Positions 52,849 to 64,000 of a stretch of DNA of 64,000 nucleotides are shown here, piece after piece. Every line of letters starts with the position of its first letter. The stretch's first letter is position 1. This DNA is from Heracleum sosnowskyi (Eukaryota; Streptophyta; Magnoliopsida; Apiales; Apiaceae), in NCBI GenBank assembly GCA_030848705.1, contig CM061238.1:82360685-82424684 (forward strand), given 5' to 3'. Made by a program: the position numbers and the translations under genes. A model generated the notes under the pieces. The model was given only the letters and a program-made list of their open reading frames with translations. It was not told where the DNA came from and did no database searches.

Positions 52849-53716
52849 CCTTCGCTTGTCTTACTTGAAATGTCTAAAGAAGAATACAAACAAACTGTCG
52901 AGGAGTTGAGTGCTGAAATGTTTAATGTTCATACTAGTTTAACTACATCTAATGAAGAAATTGCTAGGTTAACTAAACTAAATGAAACAATCACTTCTGA
53001 GAATGACATGCTTTTGTTAAAGACCAGTCGATTAGAATCTCTAGCACAAGAGAATGCTAAACTTAAAAATGAATTAGTCTGTGCTAAAGAAATAGAAAAG
53101 TTTCTAAGGAATGAAATCAGTGAAAATGAATTTAAGATCAAGGCCTATAGAAACTCTTCTAAACAACTTCAGGATTATCATGAGAAACACACAGATGATC
53201 AAAAAGTAAGGATAGGTTTTGAGTATGGTAGAAGACCTGGTAAGGAAATTGTGAGTCAGGATTGTTCAACTGATGGTTCTCTCAAACCTCATGTTCTCAA
53301 GAAGATCTACAAACCAATCTTTAAACTTTCTGAACTTGAGTTTGATGAGGAAGCCATGCTCATCAAGCAACAACTTGATGATGAGGATGAAAGTATTGAC
53401 AATACAACAATTGATGGAAATGATACTATCACAATTCCTAAGACAGTAACTTTCCTAGACAATCAGACATAATGTTCTAAAGATGCTGTCAATAATGGCA
53501 AGACAGTAGCTTCCAAAGATACTATCAAGAGAGCTTCGAAGACAGCAACCTCTAAACCTATTGTCAAGACAGGAGGTGTAAAAGGTACTGTCAAGGAAAG
53601 CTCGACAGCAACTTCAGAACATCTTGTTGACACAGTTACCTACAAGTCTAAGAACAGGAATGGTAAGTTAGGAAATGGTAATGCTCCTAGAAAACTATGC
53701 AATGATTGTGGCTTTT
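52849..53716 (+). pseudogene. gag: family D copia gag fragment
   Basis: Begins mid-gene after the gypsy LTR: LLEMSKEEYKQTVEELSAEMFNVHTSL, a coiled coil related to but clearly distinct from that of A2 gag, then RIGFEYGRRPGKEI and an acidic stretch. A TAA at 53470-53472 interrupts it, but the same frame continues through a Thr/Ser/Lys linker to KSKNRNGKLGNGNAPRKLCNDCG, the start of zinc knuckle 2. A4 is inserted there. The linker DNA is rich in CTGTCAA/GACAG words. No LTR of this family is in the window. Confidence 0.82.
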
Positions 53717-54831
53717 TGTTAGGTCCAAAGTATCGTAGAAGGGGGGGGGGGGTTGAATACGATACTCACAAATAATTTAATTTCGTTCGCGGATAATTCA
53801 TTCAGTTCTATAACGAAATCAAACACACCAAACCAAACCAAGTTTCGGGGAATATATATTTTTATAAATATAAACCTCGAGGGGTGCTACAATTTCTAAT
53901 CCGTAGATTAGCTTCAATGAGTTTAAGGTTACACAAATTCAATACAATGATCAAGTTCTGAGCACTATTAATTCTCTGATAATTTCTCCGGCTCAATTCT
54001 CTCTCTCAGTAATGTCTCTGTGTGTTTTGCCTTAACTGAAGAAGACACTTCTTCATCTCTGTATTAACTGCAGACTTTGTTTCTGAAAACTATCGAACCT
54101 CAATTGTAGAAACAATCTTGGCCGTCCATCTTCAAAATCAACCTGTAAACAAGAATACTTTTCACCTGCTCCTTAATTAAAAACCATCGAATGAATTAAC
54201 TTAATTTATCATTCGATAGTTTTTTAATTAAAACTATCGAATACCAAATTAAGTTAACATGGTTTTCAATGAATCATTTCTAATACCATTCGATAGTTTT
54301 CTGAAAAGAAAATCTATCGAATCATTTTTCTTGTCTTATATCATTTAATGATTCGACTGAGCTCCTTGGTGTTTAAGTAACAGACTGTATCACTTTCTTC
54401 TGAGACGATAAAACAGCTTGATCTTTTAAGTGCCGTCACCTAGTGCAACTGGTCTGGTTCACAGATGAATAACACTTGATCAATTCTTCTTTTATGTCTT
54501 CAATTCAATGCTTCTGATAAGTCCCTTGTCGTTCTGGTTGCTTCAATTAAATCACTGGAATCCGGTGGTACTAACCCTAAATCATTCACATACTTCTGTC
54601 GTCTTGAAAGTCTTGTTTCTTTTGCTGTCACTGAGGCTTGAACATTTTCATGAACTTCTTTCCGTGACCTGTTTACGGACTTCAAGAATACATAACGTAT
54701 TTTGATTTTTTGAGTTTACCTTTTCTTCTTTGATTCTGGATTCCTGTGCTTCTGTTAATATTATTGTATGTCTCGTCCTTTATTGAGTTGTAGTTATCTC
54801 TTTTACATCTTATGTTACATTATGCTTTACA
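53717..54831 (-). repeat. A4 3' LTR
   Basis: 1115 bases, TGTTAGGTCC to GCTTTACA on the plus strand. C-run of 12 in the hairpin at 53730-53765. U3 CGATAG hairpins around 54185-54320. Confidence 0.93.
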
Positions 54832-55065
54832 ATCTCCCCCTATTTGATTGGATAGAGTTCGACAAGCAAATACTTCGAGGATAACTCAACTAACTAAGGA
54901 AACATGAAACTAATTAAAGTAAGACAGTGTAATAATATTAAATGCATTCTGGATCAGATATATATACATTTCCAGATTTCATAAATCAAAAAACAATAAA
55001 ACTTTATACAATGAAGTTGCTCCTCTAGTCTGAGCTGATAGTTCTTTTGTTCTTTGCTTCAATCT
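54832..55065 (-). other. A4 polypurine tract and 3' untranslated region
   Basis: Plus strand ATCTCCCCCTATT (54832-54844) next to the LTR is the complement of the family A tract; AT-rich leader to the third ORF's stop. Confidence 0.85.
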
Positions 55066-58000
55066 TCAGTCCATTCCGATCTCACCTTCTTCAATCATTG
55101 GATCAGAGTTAGCAGCTTGATAATCAATCACTGATAGATAGTGCAGTGGTTCTCCAGGTTTAAGGATTGCTCCTTGGATGTGTCTTCCAATATATTCAAC
55201 CTCTTGACCCACTCCAGCCCATAACCATGCAATGTTAACATCTTTCTTGTTTAGCTTTGGCATGTCTGGTAATCTGGTATGCACTTCCAATCCTCTTTCC
55301 ACTCTTTTCCTATAGTAAGGAACATTCTCCATTAGAAATCTTCTAAGAGTGTCTGCTGCTTTGTCCTTCTCCATTGATGAGAATCCAGTGGAGCTAAGAT
55401 ACTTCTCAACTGATATTAGATAGTTGCTTGGATAGTCTCTCAGTTTGTCCTCAGCCAAATAGCAGATTCTAAACAAGTCATTCGTCATGAATCTAACCAT
55501 TGGAGGATCTTCAGTAATCTCTGGACCGACTTTCATCAAGATCTCCTTAACATGCTCACGGAGTAGTTCATTTAGTCTTGTAGTTCTTTGAATCTTGATG
55601 AGTATCACCTGCAGTTCTGTGTATGTTCTCTGTTCTAAAAACTTAGTGGAAATCACAAATGTACCTTTCTCAAGAAAACTGATTAATAAGTTCCAGGCTC
55701 CATTTGCTTTAACCCCAGCTTTCAGAAAGATCACAGTATTCCTCAGTGTAGTGAAGTAAACATGATCATCAGGATTTGCACTTCTTATGTTCTGAATTAT
55801 GACTTCCACCTCTGCATTGTCGTTGACTTCTAATCCGTCTTCAACTCCACAAAAGGTTTTATAAGCCATCTCCCATTCACTTCCATGCTTGCTTGCCAAA
55901 TCCATCATCTTTTTCTTCCTTACTTCAGCTTGCACCTTGGATCTTTTTAGCTTTTCAATCCTTAGAACTGCTTGGTGTCTTTCTCTTTCAGCATGCCTGG
56001 CATCTATTGCAGCTCTTTGAGCTCTTACCGCTTCCAAGGCAGCTTCTTCTTCTTGTGACAGAGGATTTTCTTCTTCTTCCATATTATCCTCCCAGATTGG
56101 ATATTCAACAGGCTCTGGATAATATGGCTCATGCTCCTCCTGAATTGGTTGCTCTTGCATGACCTCAAATACCTCTTCACTCTTCTCTTCTTCTAGTACA
56201 AGTTCTTCTATCCAGTACTGTCTTATCGGAATAGCTTCAACCGTTTCCCAAACTCCCCATCCATCCTTCTTCCCATCTCCAACTTTCTCCCCCTTAGTTG
56301 AGGAATCCTCGATAAAAGCATCCTCAACATAAAAGGCAGTAGAAGGATCAGGTTGTTGATTTGAAGGTCCCGGTTGTCCACTTTGTTGGTTCTTTAGCAT
56401 AGTCCAAATAGACTGTACCCCGTCACTTTGATTTTCCATGAAATCCAATAGATCCTTATTTATCTCTTGCATAGAAGCCAGCTTCAGGTCAATGTCATCC
56501 AATCTGGAGTTGGTAGTCTTTTCAATCTTGTCCAGTCTCTGGTTCAGCTTAGACTCCACTCTAGAAAGGGTGTTCATTGCATCTTTTACCCTAGCTTGAC
56601 CATCCCGGATAACCAGAACGTCTTCTTTCAAATCTTCTTGTCCTTGTGACAAAGAATCTACTTCATTCATGAATCCATCCTTTAGTTCCTTGACGTCCGT
56701 CCTCAACTCGATCAGCTCTTCCATAGCTTCCTTCTTTAAGGAGTCCACTGCCTGCTTCGTACCTGTTATAGTGCCAGATACACTGCCAATGACCCTGAAT
56801 GTTCTTCTGGAATCAGCTGCAGCCAAGTCAACCTTCTCTTGAATAGACTTTAAAGAAGCATTGGCTTGACTAGAGGAGATCCCTTGGTCAAAGGAAGGTC
56901 GCAGTGGAACCTTGAATAGTGGATTTCCTTCTTTGTCACGAACTGTCATCTCCTTGAAGGTAGATTGAACTTGTAACTCTCGTTCTGTCGGTAATAGCAA
57001 ATCATCAATATTTGGAAGGGTTAGGGTGTCACTCCTCACGTTTGGCTCTGGGTGTACACTCAACGTTTCTGTTGGTGTTTCACTCATTTTTCCTTTCCCA
57101 CTCAGGCCAGGTGTAAGTGTTTTTGTTTCACTCAATCCTTTTTTGCTCAATGTACCTGCAGAAGAAAACACCGTAGCCATCCTTAAGGAGGTCACCGGTG
57201 GTGCAATGGGGCTTCGTAAGTCCCCGTCCTTGGTTAAACCAAGTTGCTGATCATCCGTGGATGATGTATCCTTTAAAGGATCTAGAGTTTGAATCTCTAG
57301 GGGGTTAGAAACAGGCTCTATTAACAGCAGAGATCCTGAACCTTCCCCATGAGTTTGTGAAGACTTCACCTCAGTTGACTCCTCAATGTTAATTGATTCA
57401 TCGTCACCGAGTTGCCGATCTGCACCTACGTCAGACCCTTTACCCGCAGGATCCAGATATTTTCCATCTGGGGAGGTAGACAATGACCCTTTAGATTGTG
57501 CATTTAGGTCAAAGCCTTCTCTCGACGTCTGTTAAGACACTTGGTTCTTAGAACCTTCAACCAGTGAACCTGACCGTAATATGGTCGGAACACCAGTTGC
57601 TTCCGTCAATTCTTCCTTACTTGATTGAGCTATTGGTTCAGATATAGCTTTCGTTAGCATTGCCCAATCAAAATCAGAAAAATCTGTGAAGGGTTCTTTG
57701 GATGAGAGAAATGAAGTATCAATAGTTGCCTCGGTTTCTGTTCTTCTCCTTTTAGAGGAAGGCAGAGCTGTTGTTGAAGGGTGTATCTCCTTATGTGGTG
57801 CTGCTTTGGCACTATCTCCCTCTACACTCACGGATGTTTGTGTACTGGGTATAAGAGGGGAAGGAGGTTCGTTTATTGTTTCATTTAGCTCTTCGACCGT
57901 GGTTAGAGGTTGTGGGTTTGCAACCTCCTGGTCAGTGATGGCCACTGAGGGCTCTGGATCGACATCCATTGGTTGTGGCCCAGGAGCCAGTTCAGGTTCA

Positions 58001-58845
58001 GGAATGTTACCTTGAATTACCTGTTCCCCTGAGGGTAGAAGTGGTAGGGGCACCGTTCTTATATATTCAGTGAGAACAGTGGGTACACCTGAAAGATAGT
58101 TGTTCTTCCTTATGAGAGCGGTTATGGCATTGCTCTTCATCTTCATGCACTCCTGCGTCTCCTCGCCTTCGAATGTCTCGCGTTCATTATCTGTTAAGAT
58201 ATCATTGAGAATTAGCTATAGGAACCTAGGATAGAAACAAAGCACATCATCTATGCCTGTTCTTTCATCCAGTGGTCCCATGCACAGAATGACTTGATCG
58301 ATCAGTAGCCTTCCTATGTTAATATGCCTATTGTACGCAATGGCAAACCCTATCTTTTGAAGGAATAAGGGAATACCATGCAGATTTGTTAACTTGGCAG
58401 TAAAAACATGTATTAGGGTATGAAAGAAAAAGTTCCATGGCTTTGGCAAGTAATGCTTCAGAAACTCTCCCACAAAGAAGTTAGGTTGTTGACTTCTTAT
58501 GAGAGTGAAGAAAGCATGTATCTCCTCAGTCGTGGGATCCGGAACAAGGTTTTCTGTAGGAAAATGTAAGATTCTATAAAAATCATGTTCCGTCACCCTT
58601 ATTGTTCTGCCCCCTGGCACAACAAAACTGAAGGACCTCACGTTATTCTCAGTTGTATCCATGGAGGTTGTGTACAACGCAGTCAATTGATCAATACAAA
58701 GGACTACGGGAGTACTTAATGAATATGCCACTAACGAACGTGTGTTCAGAAACTCTGCCCATGCACGAAACTGTAAGTTCGTTATGGCTTGCAGGTTTTG
58801 AAACGAGACATGATTAGTCTTGGTAATAATAAATTCTCCAGCCAT
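55066..58845 (-). pseudogene. A4 third ORF with two nonsense codons
   Basis: ATG at 58845 (MAGEFIITKTNHVSFQ). About 1,260 codons in a single unshifted frame, broken by a TAG after FYPRFL near 58213 and a TAA near 57532. Same domain order as A2. Ends EEGEIGMD. Confidence 0.88.
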
Positions 58846-60238
58846 TTTAAATTTCCAGAAAATTTAAATAAACCAAAACTATTTTTCCTTTAAATTTAAT
58901 TAATTATTACTAATTAATCAAACTTTAACAAAATTACCCCTTTTTCTTTAAAACACAACTTCGAACACTTAAAAAAAATTTAGAACCCTAATTTCTAAAA
59001 CCAACTAACCGACAAAATCAAAAGAACTCAATTGTTTAAACAATTAAATTCTAAGAAGTGTTCTGTTAAAAAAAATTTCTTTGAGGTTCACAATTTTGGT
59101 TCGATGGATTCTCCTTCACTTTGTTTCAAAACTAAAAAACAATCAAGTATTCACTGTTAAAAGAGAATAAACAATGAAGAACAATAATCTTTTTAAGTTT
59201 TACTCGGTTAAAACTGAAGAAACTATCGAGATGTGTTCTTGAAACTGTATCAAATATGTAAGTATATATATAAACGGCCACTTGCAATTTCTCAGATCTG
59301 CAAAAGTGAGAAAGAAAAAAGACAAGGCACGTTTTTATAATTTTTAAAACTCTTAGGGGTAAACTTGTCAATCCTGGTTCGATAGTTTATAATTGAACTA
59401 TCGATAGTTTTCTGTGAGGGCAAAAGAGTCTATTTCCGTTCGATAGTTTTTGAGAAAACTATCGAAGGGTTTAGAAAAGAATGCAAACAGTCTTTTAAAT
59501 AGAAAACTATCGAAGCTTTTTGAATTAAACACAAAAACTATCGAAGATTTATTTGAAAAATCTATCGAGAATTTAAATATTAATTAAAGTAAATTCCATT
59601 CGATATATTTTCAATTTAATCTCAAAAACTATCGAGAATTGTTTTCGATAGTTTTTTTCTTTCCTTTTCAAAAACTATCGAAAATTAATTTCGATAGAAT
59701 TTTCTTTGTACTTGGAAAAACTATCAAATTTCCTGAAATTCGATATTTTTTGCTTCTTTTCAAATTCTAAAACCTGTTCATGTTCTAAAATTCAAATTTT
59801 TTTTATTTTCTGTCAAGTTTTAATTCGAATAAATCTTTTCAAATTTACCAAAATCAATTATTAACAGAAAATTCACAATTTTCTCAGAATAAAATCGACT
59901 AAATATCATCGAATGATATTAACCAATTAAAATCCAATAAATTATGCTGCATTAATCTACAATGTTAAAAACAAAGCAAATTAATTCAAATTAAATTGAT
60001 GCTTAAATATTTAGAACAAATATTAGCACCTAAATAATTTTTAGAATTAATAACCAATTAAATGCCAGAAGATATATCATCCATAATTATGACATAAAAT
60101 TAGTACAAAAATCCTAACTACGAGAATTGCTCTAGAAAATAAATTCACGAGTCCTAAGGATATGGAAATTCTTAAACTCATGTATTCACTAGGACTATCT
60201 GCAGTTACTGACTTTTAATCAAAATCAATCAGAAAGAT
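58846..60238 (-). repeat. A4 third-ORF to pol spacer with palindromic word cluster
   Basis: Third copy of this spacer; CGATAG/CTATCG words at about 59379-59757 in both orientations. The ORF at 59132-59371 is chance. Confidence 0.78.
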
Positions 60239-63200
60239 TTAACATCCCAAGTTCACCAACCAGCTTTGAAAAGTGGATTCATCAAGCCGTTTAGTAAAGA
60301 TGTCTGCAATTTGATCCTCTATGGGTACACAATGTAACTCCACAGTTCCATTCATGACATGCTCTCGGATAAAATGATACCTGATGTCGATGTGCTTTGT
60401 CCTCGAGTGTTGCACTGGATTGTTAGAGATTACTATGGCACTTGTGTTGTCGCAAAATATTGGAATCTTTGTCAACAAAAGCCCATAGTCACGGAGTTGG
60501 TTTTTCATCCACAAGATTTGAGCACAACAGCTTCCAGCAGCAATGTATTCAGCCTCAGCTGTTGATGTGGAAACTGAATGCTGCTTCTTGCTATACCAGG
60601 AAACTAACCTTCTTCCAAGAAACTGACAGCTTCCTGAAGTACTCTTCCGATCAATCTTACAACCTGCAAAATCAGAGTCTGTGTATCCAATAAGATCAAA
60701 TCCTGTATCTTTAGGGTACCAAATTCCAAGATTTGGAGTCCCCTTAAGATATCTAAATATTCGCTTAACAGCTATTAGATGAGATTCTTTAGGATCAGAC
60801 TGAAACCTAGCACACAAGCATGTTGCAAACATTATATCTGGTCTACTTGCAGTGAGATAAAGTAATGAGCCTACCATACCTCTGTAGCCTGTGATGTCAA
60901 CCTTCTTACCAGTTTCATCCTTATCAAGCTTAGTGGCAGTTGGCATAGGAGTCTTTGCTGTAGATGAGTCTTCCATTTGATACTTCTTAAGAAGATCTTT
61001 AATGTACTTGGACTGACAAATGAATATACCATCTTGTTTTTGGTATACTTGCAGTCCAAGGAAGAATGACAATTCACCCATCATGCTCATTTCATAACGA
61101 CTCTGCATTAACTTAGCAAATCTCTTGCATAGATCATCATTAGTAGAACCAAATATTATGTCATCAACATATACTTGCACCAATATCAAATCATTTTTAT
61201 GCTTTTTGACAAAGAGAGTTTTGTCTACGACACCTCTTGTAAAATCATTTTCAAGTAAGAATTCAGAGAGAGTGTCATACCATGTCCTTGGAGCTTGTTT
61301 GAGTCCATAGAGAGCTTTGAATAGAAAGTACACAAAGTCTGCCAGTTTTGAATCCTCAAAACCTGGAGGTTGTTCCACATACACTTCTTCTTCTAACTCC
61401 CCGTTCAGAAAAGCACTCTTCACATCCATCTGATATACCTTGTAATTGGAATGTGCTGCGAATGCCAGAAACATTCTGATGGCCTCAAGTCTTGCTACTG
61501 GTGCATAGGTTTCATCATAATCTATACCCTCTTCTTGAGAGTAACCTTTAGCAACCAGTCTGGCTTTGTTTCTCGTTACAATGCCATCTTCGTCCAACTT
61601 ATTTCTGAATACCCATCTTGTTCCAATAACAGATTTTCCCTTAGGCCTGGGTACCAGCTTCCAAACTTTATGCCTTTCAAACTGATTGAGTTCCTCTTGC
61701 ATAGCAATCACCCAATCTGGATCATCTAGAGCATCTTCAACTTTCTTAGGTTCTGTTTCTGAAAGAAACCCAGAATAGTGACATTCATTTTGTGATGTTC
61801 TCCTAGTTCTCACTCATGTGTCCGGATCACCAATGATAAAGTGAAAGGGATGATCTCTATTCCATACCCTTTGTCTTGAAAGATGCGATCTTGATGATTC
61901 TCCTTGTTCTAGATGTCGTGGAGTGTGACTAGTTGATCCTTCTCCTGCTCCCCCTGAGTTGTTGACGGTTTGATCTGATGATTCTGTAGACTGACTAGTG
62001 GATCCTGTAGAATTTTGAGGATCTCCACTTTGGTCACCACTTTGTCCAGAATCATTATCATTATGATTATTATTAATAACTGTAACAACTTCAGGTACTT
62101 CTTCATTGTCAGAGAGATCTCCTGATAGATTTTCAAATACCAAGGATTCAGAGTTCTCTCCAGTTTGCAGGCCTGGTCTTTTGGTGTCGTCAAATGTTAC
62201 ATTAAAGATTTCCAACACCTTCTTATCTTCAATCACATATACCCTGAAAGCCTTAGATTCCAGAGAATAGCCCAGAAAAATGCCTTCATCTGCTTTGGCA
62301 TCAAACTTGCCAAGATGTTCTCCATCTTTAAGTACAAAGCACTTTGCACCAAACACATGAAAGTACTTCAGTGTTGGTTTCTTGTTGGCCATTAACTCAT
62401 ACGGAGTCTTTTCATGATCTTTGTTGATCAGGGTTCGATTCTGAGTGTAGCAAGCTGTGTTCACTGCTTCAGCCCAAAAGTAAGTGGGAAGTTTTGCTTC
62501 ATTCAACATGGTCCTTGCTGCTTCAACCAAGGTCCTGTTTTTCCTTTCCACTACTCCATTCTGTTGAGGAGTTCTTGGTGCTGAAAACTGTCTTGATATT
62601 CCTTTCTCTGAGCAGAAATCATTAAGAACTGCATTCTTGAATTCAGTTCCATTGTCTGATCTGATTGTCCGCACAGGTAGCTTAGCTTCCATTTCTATCT
62701 TTTTGATGTGATCAATGATTAGTTGTGTTGCTTCATCCTTTGTTTGTATGAACAACACCCACGTGTACTTGGAGTAGTCATCCACCATCACCAATGCATA
62801 TCTATTTCTTGAAAGAGACATAACATTGACTGGACCAAATAAATCCATATGAATCAGTTGTAATGGTTCAGTAATGCTTGTCATTCCTTTGCTTCCATGT
62901 GATGCTTTCTTCGAATTCCCTTTTTCACATGCTTCACATAGTCCCTCCTGATTGAATTCCATCAGGGGCAACCCTCTCACTAACTCTCTCTTTACCAAAG
63001 AGTTCATAGTTTTGAAGTTCAGATGTGAGAGCTTCTTGTGCCATAGCCAACTTTGTTCTGAAGATGCCTTTGCATAGAAACATGTAACTTCTCCTTCACT
63101 GGTAGAACTTAAGTCAGCTATAAACAAATTTCCTTTTCTCACTCCCAGTAGAGTAAGCTTCTCATCCTTCCTGTTGGTGATCAAGCACTTGTCCTTTCTG

Positions 63201-63472
63201 AAATCTACATTGTAGCCTTTATCACAGAACTGACTGATACTTAGAAGATTGTGCTTTAATCCTTCAACAAGAGAGATCTTTTCTATGATGACATTTCCAG
63301 CTTTCAATTTACCATATCCCGTAGTGAATCCTTTGTTGTCATCTCCAAAGGTTACAATCGGGCCGGTCTTCTTAACCACCTCTGTAAGCAGGGACTCTTC
63401 ACCTGTCATGTGTCTAGAACAGCCACTATCCAGAATCCACACAACCTTTGAGCTTTTAACTTTACCCTGCAA
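60239..63472 (-). pseudogene. pol: A4 pol with one stop and a terminal frameshift
   Basis: Protease (WILDSGCSRHMTG), zinc domain, integrase D, D, E motifs, RT YVDDIIFG and RNase H GYTDSDFAG are all present. A TGA at 61814-61816 (GDPDT, Gly codon) separates integrase from RT in an otherwise open frame. A one-base loss in a T-run near 60272 changes the last dozen residues. Confidence 0.9.
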
Positions 63473-63483
63473 TCACAGATTGA

Positions 63484-64000
63484 TTAAGCGGACTTTGGTA
63501 CCCAAAATTGTTTGGGTCCTGAAGGTTTAGATACTTTAACAGGAGTAACATTCAATTTAGTCTTACCCTATTTGATATTCATAGTATCTGTGGATTTAAC
63601 ATTAACAGTGCTTTTGCTACTATCATTCATCAACTTAAAATAAGCATGCATGATGTTGTACTTACATAGCAAACACTCTTTCTTTCCACAGGGTTCATGA
63701 AGATCAGGAATGTCAGACATGTTATGCATTTCAGAAGTATTAGCAGTTTCTACTTTAACCTTTTTACATGCATGTGTAAGGTGTCCAGCAGAATTACAAA
63801 TAGTGCACAACTTCCTAGATGCAATGGGAGAAAATGGAACAATTTCCTGATTAACAATCTTCTTTTTCCCATTCCTGTTCTTTTTAGAAATACTAACTAA
63901 GTCACCTACTTCAGTTTTATGTATAACAGTTTTTACTGATTTCCTAGGCGACTTAGTCTTTACCTCTTGTTCCTTCAATAAATCCTCCTCAAGCAATTCT
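63484..64000 (-). pseudogene. gag: A4 gag 3' part, cut by window edge
   Basis: Shows knuckle 2 (CTICNSAGHLTHAC), the CGKKECLLCKYNIMHAYF segment and a C-terminal tail. A TAG at 63568-63570 truncates the last 28 or so residues. The N-terminal part is outside the window. Confidence 0.85.

Larger units (their letters stand above)
53717..64000 (-). mobile_element. family A copia element A4, 5' end outside window
   Basis: Minus strand, read from the right edge: gag 3' part, pol, spacer, third ORF, PPT, 3' LTR. The 5' LTR lies beyond 64000, so neither the LTR pair nor the target duplication can be compared. Nonsense codons occur in all three genes. Confidence 0.92.

Overview
The window is nuclear DNA of a flowering plant and consists almost wholly of nested LTR retrotransposons. 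I recognise no host gene, tRNA, rRNA or CRISPR array. Three copia families (called A, B and C here) have an initiator-Met tRNA primer site, gag, pol in the order protease-integrase-RT-RNase H, and, where the 3' half is present (A and B), a very long third ORF after pol. This is the layout of the Sirevirus (Maximus) lineage of Ty1/copia. A fourth copia family (D) is present only as a gag piece. Two Ty3/gypsy LTRs (one with a chromodomain-type integrase tail) are also present. The plant cannot be named from the sequence; a large-genome eudicot is a guess.

Layout. 1-3203: the 3' part of a gypsy-type LTR. 3204-4321: unassigned, possibly a minus-strand LTR piece. 4322-8402: minus-strand family C element (LTR, decayed gag, start of pol) cut off in pol. 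8403-9647: 3' end of a gypsy pol, its PPT and the first 997 bases of its 3' LTR. 9648-50644: family A element A1, inserted in that gypsy LTR with target duplication TAGTC. 50650-52848: the rest of the gypsy LTR. 52849-53716: family D gag fragment into which the gypsy element had inserted. 53717-64000: another family A element (A4), minus strand, running off the right edge.

Inside A1: element A2 (11496-36061, duplication AAGTC) sits in A1's first gag copy, and family B element (13824-24831, minus strand, duplication TACAA) sits in A2's gag. A family C solo LTR (42365-43367, duplication CCAAC) sits in A1's pol. The nesting is therefore D > gypsy > A1 > A2 > B. LTR pair divergence agrees with the order: A1 17 substitutions plus one indel in about 1107 bases, A2 4 substitutions plus a C-run length change, B 2 in 608.

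A2 had uninterrupted gag, pol and third ORF before B landed in gag. A1 and A4 carry nonsense codons and frameshifts. B is very young but already carries an integrase frameshift and breaks at the end of its third ORF.

Main points of interest: (1) A1 carries a second, internal R-U5-sized LTR piece plus primer site behind a partial gag, as expected from a template switch at the 5' end of a genomic RNA; (2) all three copia families have a hairpin at the LTR 3' end with a conserved C-run loop and a stem that differs in sequence but still pairs; (3) each family has its own short word repeated in U3 and again inside the element, in families B and C even inside coding sequence; (4) gag and pol are separated in all three families by a splice-acceptor-like TGCAG|GG.
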